From the NCBI RefSeq assembly GCF_000218485.1, contig NZ_AFPB01000087.1, positions 1-58,917 of the forward strand: DNA of 58,917 bases. Direction: 5' to 3'. Source of the stretch: Aquimarina agarivorans. GTDB taxonomy: Bacteria > Bacteroidota > Bacteroidia > Flavobacteriales > Flavobacteriaceae. Below are positions 39,011 to 48,081 of the stretch, piece by piece. A model generated the notes under the pieces. That model was given only the letters and a program-made list of their open reading frames with translations. It was not told the DNA's origin and did no database searches. Both the position numbers and the translations under genes were made by a program. The first letter of the stretch is position 1. Each line of letters begins with the position of its first letter.

Positions 39011-39290
39011 AAAGGCAAAAGGCTGAAAATTGTTACTCATTTTGTCTAATTTTAATTGCATTCTCAACCTTATAGCCTTAGCTCTTTTATATTCTATTTT
39101 GTATTTAGAGGTAGAAGGCAGAAGGTTGAGGGTTAAAACTCATCTTATCTATCTTCTTTCTTCTATTTTTTGTTTTCTATTTTCTAACATCTAAACTTCT
39201 AATCCAAGGCAAAAGGTAGAAGGTTGAAGTTCATTTTATCTTTCTTCTTTCTTCTATTTTCTTTCTTCTATTTTCTCACATCTCAAATCT
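39011..39290. repeat. Imperfect tandem repeat between adaptor and ATPase genes
   Basis: Units begin ggcagaaggttga (39118) and ggtagaaggttga (39215), 97 bases apart. Each is followed by a T/C-rich stretch of TTCTTTCTTCTATTTT words and CATCT/AAACTTCTAA-like ends. A third, shorter and more diverged unit starts near 39014 (ggcaaaaggctga). No ORF spans the units. The T/C-rich tract is one-sided, so it is not a hairpin. It lies inside an otherwise tight operon. Confidence 0.7.
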
Positions 39291-39299
39291 AATTTCAGC

Positions 39300-40550
39300 T
39301 CACTTAAAAACAATCCGTTCAACATTTTTATACGCATCATAGTTTGAAATAATTGTTTTTTGACCAGGTTTTAACCCTTCAAGTACCTCAAAATACTTTG
39401 AATTTTGTCTGCCTAATTTTATTTCTTTTTTAAAAGCTTCTGTTCCATCATCATTGAGGATAAAAATGTGTCGTCCTCCTGTGCTTTGGAAAAAACTACC
39501 TCTTGGGATCAGTAAGGCTTCATTTGAAGCACCGAGTTGTAAGTGCATCGTATAATTTTGACCTGCTCGCATTGTTTCAGGTGTATCACCCTCAAAAACC
39601 AAATCAATTTTAAAGCGACCGTTTCTAACTTCGGGATACACTTTTCGAACTCGCAGCGGGTAACTTTTATCTTTTCGATTAATTGAAGCGTTTAAGTCGC
39701 GACGCACACGTTCAATATAATGTTCATCAACTTCAGCTTCAATTTTAAAATTTGAAAGATCATTAATTTGACCTATACGTTGACCTTGTTGAATATTTTG
39801 ACCAATTTCTGCATCTAAAAAACCTAATTGTCCATTAAAAGGAGCCTTTACATTCAAATAGTCCAAGCGCTCATATACCATACTTAATGTCTTTTTCATA
39901 CGCTGCAAGTCGCCATCTAAGTCTTTTAAAGAGGTTCCTTTTAAAATACCATCCTTAGTTACTTGCTCCGAAATCAAATCAAATCTTTTTTTTGTGGCCT
40001 CAAAATCTTCTTGTGCTACTAAAAAAAGCTCTTTAGCAATCAATCCTTCATTAAATAAAGCTTGTTGCTGTTTAAAATTACGCTGCTTTTTTTGTAATTC
40101 ATATTTAGCATCAATCAGTTCTTTCCTGCCACTAATCTCGCGACTATCGTATGCCAATTTGGTTGATCTTAGGTCATTTTGTTTTAATGCTAAACTATTT
40201 TCGCTAGCTAAAATTTGTTCGTATAAATTTCTATTCTCCAAGGTTAGAATAATATCTCCTTTTTTAACAAAAGCGCCTTCTTCAATATGCTTTTCTTTAA
40301 CCCTACCTCCCTCATAGGCATCCATATAAATAGTTCGAATAGGTGCCACATGACCAGTAACAGTAATAAAATCATGAAACTTACCTTGAACAACCTCTCC
40401 TATAGACAACCGCTCTTTTTGAACCATGTGTACGTTTTTAAAATCAGTTGTAAGCAGTTTCCAGCATAAAAGAAGTAGTAACCCTACTCCTAATAAAATC
40501 AATACCTGCTTCGGTCTAATTCCTTTCTTTTTTTCGATTTTGATATCCAT
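39300..40550 (-). CDS. HlyD/MacA-family periplasmic adaptor
   Basis: A 416-residue membrane-fusion protein linking the inner-membrane permeases to TolC. It has one N-terminal helix (about 14-33), a split barrel-sandwich (lipoyl) domain (RVKEKHIEEGAFVKKGDIIL near 84-103 and LNVKAPFNGQLGFLDAEIGQNI near 233-254), and a long coiled-coil hairpin between them (about 110-225, Gln/Leu-rich). The beta-barrel and membrane-proximal domains follow. It begins right after the TolC stop codon (no gap), so the two are coupled. The substrate of the pump is unknown. Confidence 0.92.
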   Translation of the reverse strand: MDIKIEKKKGIRPKQVLILLGVGLLLLLCWKLLTTDFKNVHMVQKERLSIGEVVQGKFHDFITVTGHVAPIRTIYMDAYEGGRVKEKHIEEGAFVKKGDIILTLENRNLYEQILASENSLALKQNDLRSTKLAYDSREISGRKELIDAKYELQKKQRNFKQQQALFNEGLIAKELFLVAQEDFEATKKRFDLISEQVTKDGILKGTSLKDLDGDLQRMKKTLSMVYERLDYLNVKAPFNGQLGFLDAEIGQNIQQGQRIGQINDLSNFKIEAEVDEHYIERVRRDLNASINRKDKSYPLRVRKVYPEVRNGRFKIDLVFEGDTPETMRAGQNYTMHLQLGASNEALLIPRGSFFQSTGGRHIFILNDDGTEAFKKEIKLGRQNSKYFEVLEGLKPGQKTIISNYDAYKNVERIVFK

Positions 40551-41894
40551 TTACTCTACTGCTAGTATTGAGTTAAACTTTCCAGAATACAGATTGATAA
40601 TTTGTGCATTCATCGCTAACTGTTGCTTTGCTTGCCTGTAATCCACTTTTGCCTTAAATAGCTCGTTTTTTACTTGCAGTACATCCAATAATGCAATTAA
40701 ACCATGTCCATATTTTTTTTCAGTTGTTGTGTAAGAAAGTGCTATTGCTTGTTGTCGTTTTTCACTCCATAATACAGTTTCTTTTAATGCCTTTTCCTGT
40801 TGTTTTAATTGCTTGGTGAGTTGAAATAACTCCTGTACTTTTTGTCTTCTATTTAAATCACCTTCTACCAATGCCAATCGCTGTTGTTTAATTCTTGATC
40901 GTATATTCCATTGATTAAAAATGGGGAGTTGGATAGTAGCACCAACGTATTGCGATGCATTATCTATCAATTGCCTTCTAAACCCTATTGTACGATTTGT
41001 TACTGGATCAATATTGGTTTTAAAAAATCCAGTTCCGAAGCCAGCAAATACATTTATTGTAGGAAATAGTTCGCTTTGTGTGGCATGCAACTGCTTTTTT
41101 AGTGCTTTTTGGGTAAAAGAGAATTGTTCAAGCTCTGGGAGAACTTCTTGTGCTTTCTCAAACAAATCTTTATTGTTTGCCTCGTTGTTTTTTGATGGCT
41201 TTTGTGTAGCAAAAGGAGTTACAATTAGTTTAAAATTTTCGGAATTAATATTCATTAATTGTTGCATCCTTAATTTTGCATTGGCAAAATTATTTTTAGC
41301 TTTTACTAGATTTAAATGTGCCTCCTGCAAATTGGCATTCACATCATATACATCTGCTTGCGACTGCTTACCTAATTTAAACTTTTTTTGAGTCACAACA
41401 GCCAGTTCTTTTACAATTTTTAATTCTTCTTCAGACACTGCTATCAAATTTTCGGTAAACGCTACTTGAAAAAAAGCCGGTAATAATTGTTCAATTACTT
41501 TAAAACGTTGTTGCTTCCCTTCTGCAGCTGCGGAAAACTTAGCCCACTTAGCTACACTAATTTGATAGTGCTTTAAAAAACCTTGAAATATTGTTAAAGA
41601 AGCATCAATGGAATAATTATTTGTAAAGAAATCGGTAGTTGAAATTGCATTGGTATTCGGGTCAACCGAACGTCCATATCGAATACTGTAATCCGAACCT
41701 GCATTAATTACAGGTAATAAATTCCGATAGCTTTGTTTTAGTTGCTCTTGTGCCAATTGCGTATTCACTTCCTTAACTTGTACTGATAGGTTGGCCGCTA
41801 AGGCTTGCTCAATACACTGGTTTAAGGTGTATGTTTTTTGGCTAAAAATTAAATTTGACATCATAATGACCACAAATACACTTGATTTAAACAT
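40551..41894 (-). CDS. TolC-family outer-membrane channel
   Basis: A 447-residue outer-membrane efflux protein with a signal peptide (about 1-18, ending IFSQ). It has two OEP repeats: the first begins YTLNQCIEQALAANLSVQVKEV, and the second lies near 250-430 with long amphipathic helices rich in Gln, Leu and Lys. It would form the trimeric exit duct for the downstream adaptor and ABC genes. It is the first gene of the minus-strand unit, and a sigma-54-like promoter lies about 26 bases upstream. Confidence 0.93.
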   Translation of the reverse strand: MFKSSVFVVIMMSNLIFSQKTYTLNQCIEQALAANLSVQVKEVNTQLAQEQLKQSYRNLLPVINAGSDYSIRYGRSVDPNTNAISTTDFFTNNYSIDASLTIFQGFLKHYQISVAKWAKFSAAAEGKQQRFKVIEQLLPAFFQVAFTENLIAVSEEELKIVKELAVVTQKKFKLGKQSQADVYDVNANLQEAHLNLVKAKNNFANAKLRMQQLMNINSENFKLIVTPFATQKPSKNNEANNKDLFEKAQEVLPELEQFSFTQKALKKQLHATQSELFPTINVFAGFGTGFFKTNIDPVTNRTIGFRRQLIDNASQYVGATIQLPIFNQWNIRSRIKQQRLALVEGDLNRRQKVQELFQLTKQLKQQEKALKETVLWSEKRQQAIALSYTTTEKKYGHGLIALLDVLQVKNELFKAKVDYRQAKQQLAMNAQIINLYSGKFNSILAVE

Positions 41895-41919
41895 TTACTT
41901 TTTTTTACAATTGACTAAT

Positions 41920-41936
41920 TACTATTTGCGTGCCAA
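41920..41936 (-). promoter_or_regulatory. Sigma-54 (-24/-12) promoter for the efflux unit
   Basis: The minus strand reads TTGGCACGCAAATAGTA. The -24 half TTGGCACG matches the sigma-54 consensus exactly; the -12 half TAGTA is weak against TTGCW (3 of 5). The site is correctly placed, with a start point about 12 bases downstream and the tolC ATG at 41894. A sigma-54 activator is encoded divergently, which strengthens the call. Confidence 0.6.
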
Positions 41937-42050
41937 AAACCAGAACCCTTACCACTACTGGCTTTACGGAGTTTAATTAAATTTTTTGACCATTTTTATG
42001 TAAAAAAAATTAACAACAAGCTGTAAAATTACTTGACAAAAAAACAATGA

Positions 42051-42060
42051 AGCTATAGCT
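42051..42060. promoter_or_regulatory. Palindrome AGCTATAGCT in the divergent region
   Basis: Perfect 10-base dyad about 120 bases upstream of the sigma-54 element. The distance suits an enhancer site for the sigma-54 activator, but only one such dyad is seen and it could be chance. Confidence 0.3.
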
Positions 42061-42207
42061 ACGTTTGTGTGCTTTTTCGAGTCTAAACAGAAAAGTTTAT
42101 TTTATGTAAGTAATTTATAATCAGAATTTGTTTTAAAAATAAGTATTCATTTCGCCCTCAAACAAATACTGTAAAAAAAATAGACATCAATACTGCCTTT
42201 ACTTAAG

Positions 42208-42215
42208 TAGATTTG
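42208..42215 (+). promoter_or_regulatory. Bacteroidota -7 element TAGATTTG for the regulator gene
   Basis: Exact TAnnTTTG match, 26 bases before the ATG at 42242. It implies constitutive, sigma-A type expression of the two-component pair. No clear -33 element is seen. Confidence 0.5.
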
Positions 42216-42241
42216 TAGCTTTACAAGGAATTAACACTATT

Positions 42242-43591
42242 ATGTTACAAGGAAAAGTTTTAATTATAGATGATAGTCCTAATGTATTAAGCGCCTTAGA
42301 AATAGTACTTTCAGGCGAATACAAAACCGTAAAAACATTAGCTGATCCTAACAGAATTAGCAGTTACCCTCAACTTGATACTTTTGATTTGGTATTACTT
42401 GATATGAATTTTGCTGCCTCGGTTAAATCCGGAAATGAAGGTATTTTTTGGTTAAAAGAAATTACTAAAATAGCTCCAAAAACACAGGTTATAATGATCA
42501 CCGCCTATGGTGCTATTGACCTTGCTGTTACTGCTATCAAAAACGGTGCAACTGATTTTGTACTTAAGCCTTGGAAAAATGAACAGTTGTTAGAAACCTT
42601 AAAGGCTGCTTATTTATTAAAGAAAACACAATCAAAACTACCACAACCAAATAAAACGGCACTAACTGGTAACAAACCCTTAATTATTGGCAATTCCAAA
42701 GCACTACAACAAGTAGTTCATATTGTTCAAAAAGTAGCAAAAACTGATGTAAGCGTTCTCATTACTGGCGAAAATGGTACAGGAAAAGAACTTTTTGCTA
42801 GAGAATTACACTATAACTCCAAGCGAAATAATAAAGTTTTTGTGAATGTGGATATGGGTTCAATTTCAGAAAATTTATTTGAAAGTGAATTATTTGGACA
42901 TACAAAAGGAGCTTTTACTGATGCTAAAGAAGATCGTATTGGTAAATTTGAATCCGCTCATGGCGGAACTTTATTTTTGGATGAAATTGGAAACTTATCC
43001 TTGCCTATGCAGGCAAAATTATTATCAGCTATTCAAAACAGGTGTATTGTTCGCGTAGGTTCCAACAAAGAAATTCCAATTGATATTCGACTAATTTGCG
43101 CTACTAATAGTAATTTGGAACAGCGTGTGCGCGAAGGGAGTTTTAGAGAAGATTTGTTATATCGAATTAATACCATACACGTTGAAGTACCATCGTTAAG
43201 GCACCGAGACAGAGATATTATTGAGCTTGCCGAATATTATTTAGAAAAATTTACTAGAAAGTATCAAAAATCAACAATACACTTGCAGGCCAATGCAAAA
43301 AATAAACTATTGCAATATGCATGGCCTGGTAATATTCGAGAATTGAAGCATTGTATGGAGCGTGCAGTTATTTTAAATTCAGAAAATACGCTTAGTGCTG
43401 CTGATTTTAATTTTCATCAAAACAATAATTTTTCAGTGCAAAACCCTATTCGCTTGGACGAAATGGAGCTTTTAATGATTGAAAAAGCACTACATGAACA
43501 CGATGGAAATTACAGCGCGGCTGCTAACCAACTAGGAATTACCAGACAAACGCTTTATAATAAATTAAAAAAAGCGCACAATGATAAGTAA
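42242..43591 (+). CDS. NtrC-family sigma-54-dependent response regulator
   Basis: A 449-residue transcription activator. It has a receiver domain (about 1-125, phosphoacceptor Asp54 in LLDMNFA), an AAA+ sigma-54 interaction domain (about 145-370) and a Fis-type helix-turn-helix (about 410-445, NYSAAANQLGITRQTLYNKL). The central domain has Walker A GENGTGKE, the sigma-54-contact motif GAFTDA and Walker B GGTLFLDEIG, all intact. Phosphorylated, it should activate sigma-54 promoters; the likely target is the divergent efflux unit. The kinase gene overlaps its end by 11 bases. Confidence 0.95.
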   Translation: MLQGKVLIIDDSPNVLSALEIVLSGEYKTVKTLADPNRISSYPQLDTFDLVLLDMNFAASVKSGNEGIFWLKEITKIAPKTQVIMITAYGAIDLAVTAIKNGATDFVLKPWKNEQLLETLKAAYLLKKTQSKLPQPNKTALTGNKPLIIGNSKALQQVVHIVQKVAKTDVSVLITGENGTGKELFARELHYNSKRNNKVFVNVDMGSISENLFESELFGHTKGAFTDAKEDRIGKFESAHGGTLFLDEIGNLSLPMQAKLLSAIQNRCIVRVGSNKEIPIDIRLICATNSNLEQRVREGSFREDLLYRINTIHVEVPSLRHRDRDIIELAEYYLEKFTRKYQKSTIHLQANAKNKLLQYAWPGNIRELKHCMERAVILNSENTLSAADFNFHQNNNFSVQNPIRLDEMELLMIEKALHEHDGNYSAAANQLGITRQTLYNKLKKAHNDK

Positions 43592-44930
43592 AAGGTTTTA
43601 CTACATTTTAGTTACAAAAGTCCTTTTAATTTGTTTGAGTGCTTTGGGTATGGGGTATTTTTTTAGTGAGAAAAACTATATTTTAACGTCCCTTTTTGGC
43701 TTATTCATATTTTTTCAGGCTAATCTATTGGTTCGCTTTTTTAATAGCAGTAATAAAAAAATTGCCTACTTTTTTAAAGCGATGCTCAACGAGGATTTTA
43801 CGATAGAATTCCCTGAAACCCGAGGCATTTCTTCTGTAAAGGAACTCCACGCCAATCTAAATAAATTAAATACTAAGTTTCAAAGCACACATTTGCATAA
43901 TCAAACACAAGAAAGGTATTATCAGGAACTTATTAAACAGGCCGAAATTGGTGTATTAACCATCAATACTGAGGGACACATTTTATTTGCCAACCCGCGC
44001 GCAGAAAAATTATTGAATCACAAACCATTAACTCATATAAAACAAATTCATAAAATTAGCGCGTCACTTTATGAATTGTTAAGCAACACACTAAACTTTA
44101 ATCGCAAACTTATTCAAATTAATAATGAAAGAGAAAGTGTGCAATTGGCTATCAAAGCCAATACGATTCAACTCAATGGAAAACAATTAAAGCTAATTAC
44201 CTTACAGGATATCAACTCCGAACTTGATACTAAAGAAACTGACTCATGGATTAAGCTAATTCGTGTCCTGACGCATGAAATGATGAACAGTATTGCTCCT
44301 ATAACGTCCATTTCGGAATCACTATTAAAACAGCATCAGCAAAACAAAGTTTCTGAGGGTGAAACCAATCAAAATGATCTCAATTCAGTTGATATTATGG
44401 GAAAAGGGTTACAAATAATAAAAAATCAAGGAGATGATCTCATTCGATTTGTTCAGTCCTACCGTAATTTTTTAAACGTTCCCAATCCTGAAAAAAAACT
44501 GATTCCTGTAAAAACACTTTTTGAAAAAATTGAAATGCTTTTTGAAAATCAGCTGCAACAAACTAACGTACTTTTAACCATTGATGCTCCAAATGATCTT
44601 ACCATTTTTGCAGATGAACAACAAATAACGCAAGTGCTACTCAATTTAGTCAAAAACGCTATCCATTCTGTTCAAGAAAAACAAAATCCAAAAATTGAGC
44701 TATCGGCAGGATTAAATCATGAATCAAAAAAAATACTCTCCATTACAGATAATGGTGTTGGAATTACCGATGAAGAAATGGAACGTATTTTTGTGCCATT
44801 TTATACTACTAAAATAAATGGATCTGGAGTTGGTCTAAGTATTTCCAAACAAATTATTCAGCTCCACGGTGGGCATTTAAAAGTTCAATCCTCCGTAAAA
44901 AATGGCACTGTTTTTAGTATTATTTTTTAA
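43581..44930 (+). CDS. PAS-containing sensor histidine kinase
   Basis: A 449-residue membrane kinase and partner of the upstream regulator. It has two N-terminal helices (about 9-28 and 33-52) with almost no periplasmic loop, so it probably senses the membrane or an internal signal. A PAS domain follows (about 110-215, AEIGVLTINTEGHILFANPR). The H-box has His232 in VLTHEMMNS. The ATPase domain has the N box (NLVKNAIHSV), G1 (DNGVGI) and G2 (GSGVGLSISKQI). All catalytic motifs are intact. It is translated with the regulator through an 11-base overlap. Confidence 0.94.
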   Translation: MISKRFYYILVTKVLLICLSALGMGYFFSEKNYILTSLFGLFIFFQANLLVRFFNSSNKKIAYFFKAMLNEDFTIEFPETRGISSVKELHANLNKLNTKFQSTHLHNQTQERYYQELIKQAEIGVLTINTEGHILFANPRAEKLLNHKPLTHIKQIHKISASLYELLSNTLNFNRKLIQINNERESVQLAIKANTIQLNGKQLKLITLQDINSELDTKETDSWIKLIRVLTHEMMNSIAPITSISESLLKQHQQNKVSEGETNQNDLNSVDIMGKGLQIIKNQGDDLIRFVQSYRNFLNVPNPEKKLIPVKTLFEKIEMLFENQLQQTNVLLTIDAPNDLTIFADEQQITQVLLNLVKNAIHSVQEKQNPKIELSAGLNHESKKILSITDNGVGITDEEMERIFVPFYTTKINGSGVGLSISKQIIQLHGGHLKVQSSVKNGTVFSIIF

Positions 44931-44976
44931 AAATCAGTAGTATAATAAAATCGAAAGTCTTTTAAAATAAACCACA

Positions 44977-45071
44977 ATGGACTAAAAGCACCATAATTTC
45001 GGTTATGACTAAAAGTCATTACTTTTTAAACATCCGTTTTTTGCAATTAGCTATTAGCCTTTGACTATTAG
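44977..45071 (+). repeat. Dispersed repeat, copy 2
   Basis: Second copy of the element at 978-1078, in the same orientation and non-coding. It includes the perfect dyad ATGACT-aaa-AGTCAT, of which copy 1 keeps only one half, and ends in ctattagc words. It lies just after the histidine-kinase gene, 46 bases beyond its stop. Confidence 0.85.
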
Positions 45072-45205
45072 CGGTTTCAAAAAAACAATCAATACGTGTT
45101 TTCGTACAATGAAAAAGAATAGGTTTAGCACTAAAAAAAATGTAATATTTTACACACGTAGATACTACTCACCTTGTGTTCACGTTTCTTATAAAAAACA
45201 TATAA

Positions 45206-47749
45206 ATGAAAACATTAGTACACTGTATTATTCTTTTTTGTTTTACTGGTATAATTAATCTGGTAAATGCACAAATTACTTACAAATCAGCTTTTCCAAA
45301 TATATCGTTCAATTTTCCTGTAGAAATTACAAATCCTGGTGATGGCTCAGACCGATTATTTGTAGTTGAACAACCAGGAAAAATTAAAGTTTTTAATAGG
45401 AACGAGAATGTAACTTCTAGTGATGTTAGTACATTTTTAGATATAAGCTCAAGAATAAGTTTTCGTTTTGGTATTGAGCTCGGATTGTTAGGTTTGGCGT
45501 TTCATCCAAACTACAAGGATAATGGTTATTTTTATATTTACTACACTACTACCGCAAATGGTAGAAATCCCCGCATGATTGTTTCTAGATTTTCAGCTTC
45601 GCAATCCAACCCAAATATAGCCGACCCCAATAGTGAATTTGTAATATTTCAATTTGATAAAAATCAAAATAATAGTAATCATAACGGAGGTAAAATAGCA
45701 TTTGGTCCCGACGGTTATTTATACATTTCTGTTGGCGATGGTGGTGGTGGAAATGACCCACAACGTAATGCTCAAAATATCAACAATGTATTTGGGAGCA
45801 TTTGTCGTATTGATGTTGATGTAGATGGTAATAATGCTGTTGAAACTAATCCGGAATTTCCTAACGGACGTTATGAAATTCCTGCTGACAATCCTTTTGT
45901 AGGTAGGAATGGCTTAGACGAAATTTTTGCTTACGGAATAAGAAATACTTGGAAATTTTCTTTTGATGCTCCTACGGGTAGGTTATGGGGTGCCGATGTA
46001 GGTCAAAATGCATTTGAAGAAATAAATTTAATTAAAAATGGTAAAAATTACGGTTGGAATCGTTTTGAAGCACAAGATGTAGCAAATAATATTCCTGTTT
46101 CAGGTCCTACAGAAAACCCAATATTATTTTACAACCACAGAAACGGTGATTTTTCAGTTACTGGAGGATATGTATACCGAGGTTCAAAAATTAAAAGTAC
46201 ATTACCTGACATCAATTCAAAATATATTTTTGCAGACTATATAAGTGGAAGGGTTTGGTCAATGGATTTCGATAGTTCAAATAATACTGGAATCAAAACC
46301 GAACTTTTTAAAACTAACGGTGAAGCTATTTCATCATTCGGACTGGATAATAGTGGCGAACTTTACTTTTCAAGTTATGGAAATGAAGCCAAAATCTTCC
46401 AAATTATTGATGGTGTAGCCCCTGCTGTTGGCAACAATGTTGAAGGAGAAGGTAATTGGAATAATTTAGATAACGGTATTTCAAACGGTGAGGTTAACGC
46501 GATAGCTGTTGCTCCTAATGGAGATGTTTACCACGGAGGTAGCTTTAATCAGGCAGGATCAATTTCAGTCAACAATTTAGCCGTATTTAACGAAACTACA
46601 GGTTGGAGCGCTGTTGGAGCTGGAACCAATGGAACCGTTAATGCTATTGAAATTGATAGTAATGGATTAGTCTATATTGGAGGAGCTTTTACTAAAGTGG
46701 ACAATATTTCTGCCAATGGAATAGCAGTTTGGAATGGTACTGAATGGCAAGCTGTAGGTATCGGAAATGAAATTGATGGCATAGTACAAGCATTAGCAAT
46801 TGATAACACAAATCAAGTGTATGCCGGAGGTGTATTTGAGAATTTATCAGGAGCTCTCGCTCAAAATATTGCGAAATGGAACGGATCTGCTTGGAGTATT
46901 TTGACTGACAACACCACTAATGAAGCAGGTACTAATAATGAAATTAGAGTTTTATCGATTGATCCTGTAAACAACAATTTATATTTAGGAGGTAATTTTG
47001 ATATTGCTGGTGGTATCACCGCTAATAGAATTGCTATTTGGAATGATGCCACGGAAAAGTGGAGTAATCTAGGCGAAGGAACTAGTGGTTTTGTTGAGGC
47101 TATAGTAGCTACTGAAAATGAAATTTTTGCTGGAGGTAATTTTGCTATAGCTGGCGGAAAAACAGTAAATAGACTAGCCAGCTGGAATAAAGCAAATCAA
47201 ACTTGGGATACCGTAGGCAATGGCGTTGATAGTATTGTAAAAAGTTTAGTTTACAATAATGAAAATTTATTTATTGGAGGTTCTTTTACTCTGGCTTCTT
47301 TTAATGATCAAAACTTTATTGTTAACGGAATAGCGCGCTGGAATGAAACCAATGGCTGGTCTGCCTTAGGTGATACGGAAGTTGGAATTGATAATAAAGT
47401 GAATAGTATTGTAATTAATACCAATCAAACCAATTCCATTTACACGGTTGGTAATTTTACTAGATCAGGGAGGATCAATGCCAATAATACGAGTGTTTGG
47501 AGTAGCGATGACTCAAGCACTTTAAGTGTAACAGATGTATTGATTTCTTCAGAAAAAGTATATAGTTATATTAACCCAATAAATGATAAGGTAGTATTAA
47601 AAGATTCTGCTAAATGGCAAATATATGATTTAAATGGTGTCTATTTAGATAAAGGTATTGGTCAAACTATTAACTTAGAAAGCTACTCACCTGGGCTTTA
47701 TTTTATAACACTTAATAATGAAACTACTATAAAAATCGTAAAACAATAA
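45206..47749 (+). CDS. Secreted two-propeller sugar dehydrogenase with type IX sorting tail
   Basis: An 847-residue exported protein. After a signal peptide (about 1-23, ending LVNAQ) comes a glucose/sorbosone dehydrogenase (GSDH) PQQ-type beta-propeller (about 25-410; motifs GLLGLAFHPNYKDNGYFYIYY, HNGGKIAFGPDGYLYISVGDGG and EIFAYGIRN). A second region (about 425-770) consists of seven repeats of about 50 residues, each with a V-x-A/S-I strand, an (Y/F)xGG(N/S/A)F motif and a WN/W-x-x-(V/L)G segment, consistent with a seven-bladed propeller. The C-terminal 75 residues are a type A type IX secretion sorting domain ending in the usual KIVKQ-like strand. It would be displayed or released and oxidise sugars outside the cell. 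The substrate is unknown. Confidence 0.9.
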   Translation: MKTLVHCIILFCFTGIINLVNAQITYKSAFPNISFNFPVEITNPGDGSDRLFVVEQPGKIKVFNRNENVTSSDVSTFLDISSRISFRFGIELGLLGLAFHPNYKDNGYFYIYYTTTANGRNPRMIVSRFSASQSNPNIADPNSEFVIFQFDKNQNNSNHNGGKIAFGPDGYLYISVGDGGGGNDPQRNAQNINNVFGSICRIDVDVDGNNAVETNPEFPNGRYEIPADNPFVGRNGLDEIFAYGIRNTWKFSFDAPTGRLWGADVGQNAFEEINLIKNGKNYGWNRFEAQDVANNIPVSGPTENPILFYNHRNGDFSVTGGYVYRGSKIKSTLPDINSKYIFADYISGRVWSMDFDSSNNTGIKTELFKTNGEAISSFGLDNSGELYFSSYGNEAKIFQIIDGVAPAVGNNVEGEGNWNNLDNGISNGEVNAIAVAPNGDVYHGGSFNQAGSISVNNLAVFNETTGWSAVGAGTNGTVNAIEIDSNGLVYIGGAFTKVDNISANGIAVWNGTEWQAVGIGNEIDGIVQALAIDNTNQVYAGGVFENLSGALAQNIAKWNGSAWSILTDNTTNEAGTNNEIRVLSIDPVNNNLYLGGNFDIAGGITANRIAIWNDATEKWSNLGEGTSGFVEAIVATENEIFAGGNFAIAGGKTVNRLASWNKANQTWDTVGNGVDSIVKSLVYNNENLFIGGSFTLASFNDQNFIVNGIARWNETNGWSALGDTEVGIDNKVNSIVINTNQTNSIYTVGNFTRSGRINANNTSVWSSDDSSTLSVTDVLISSEKVYSYINPINDKVVLKDSAKWQIYDLNGVYLDKGIGQTINLESYSPGLYFITLNNETTIKIVKQ

Positions 47750-48081
47750 GTAGTAACTCAGTTAACTCATTACATCATTTTACTAGCCGTATTAATTATA
47801 TATTAAAACTGTTAGTAAAATGATTTTTGATAATGAATACGATTTACAGATAAGAATTTCGTAAAAATAAGTTTGATTTTATATTTTCCAGTTTAATACT
47901 GTTTCCTGCATTAAACTACCCATTGTAAATCAGAACCAGTAGTAAGACAAAAGATTTAAGTATAGTTTTTTTAACTATGGTTTCATTTATTAACGCAAGA
48001 ACAAAATAAATAGAAACAAGATGTATATAAAACTATTATTTGTAATCTTATCAACTCATTTTGAATGTATTTTATATAATT
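47750..48081. other. 332-base convergent intergenic region
   Basis: Between the convergent sugar dehydrogenase and DUF6786-like genes. It holds the long inverted repeat at 47774-47824. No gene, promoter or repeat copy is otherwise seen. Confidence 0.55.
47774..47824. terminator. 12-base perfect inverted repeat, possible terminator
   Basis: Arms ATCATTTTACTA (47774-47785) and TAGTAAAATGAT (47813-47824) are perfectly complementary around a 27-base AT-rich loop. It lies 24 bases after the sugar dehydrogenase stop and is followed by TTTTTGA on the plus strand. The loop is long for a terminator, so a decayed small element is an alternative. Confidence 0.45.

Larger units (their letters stand above)
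41895..42241. other. 347-base divergent control region
   Basis: Sits between the tolC-led efflux unit and the two-component genes. It holds a sigma-54-type element for the efflux unit (41920-41936), a short palindrome (42051-42060) and a housekeeping -7 element for the regulator (42208-42215). No gene is present. The spacing leaves room for upstream activator sites between the two promoters. Confidence 0.65.

Noticed and set aside
38992..39018. Upstream ATG for the ABC ATPase
   Set aside because: The extra nine residues (PLLQKNTR and so on) are not part of the family; MIQIKQVTKSF is the usual beginning.
39121..39290. CRISPR array in the T/C-rich repeats
   Set aside because: Only two to three diverged units of about 97 bases, with no short identical repeats, spacers or cas genes.
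40921..41391. Plus-strand 156-residue cysteine-rich frame opposite tolC
   Set aside because: It overlaps the TolC gene on the other strand and shows no domain.
41985..42040. TTGAC words as a -35 promoter for the two-component genes
   Set aside because: Bacteroidota promoters do not use this element, and a better TAnnTTTG match exists at 42208-42215.
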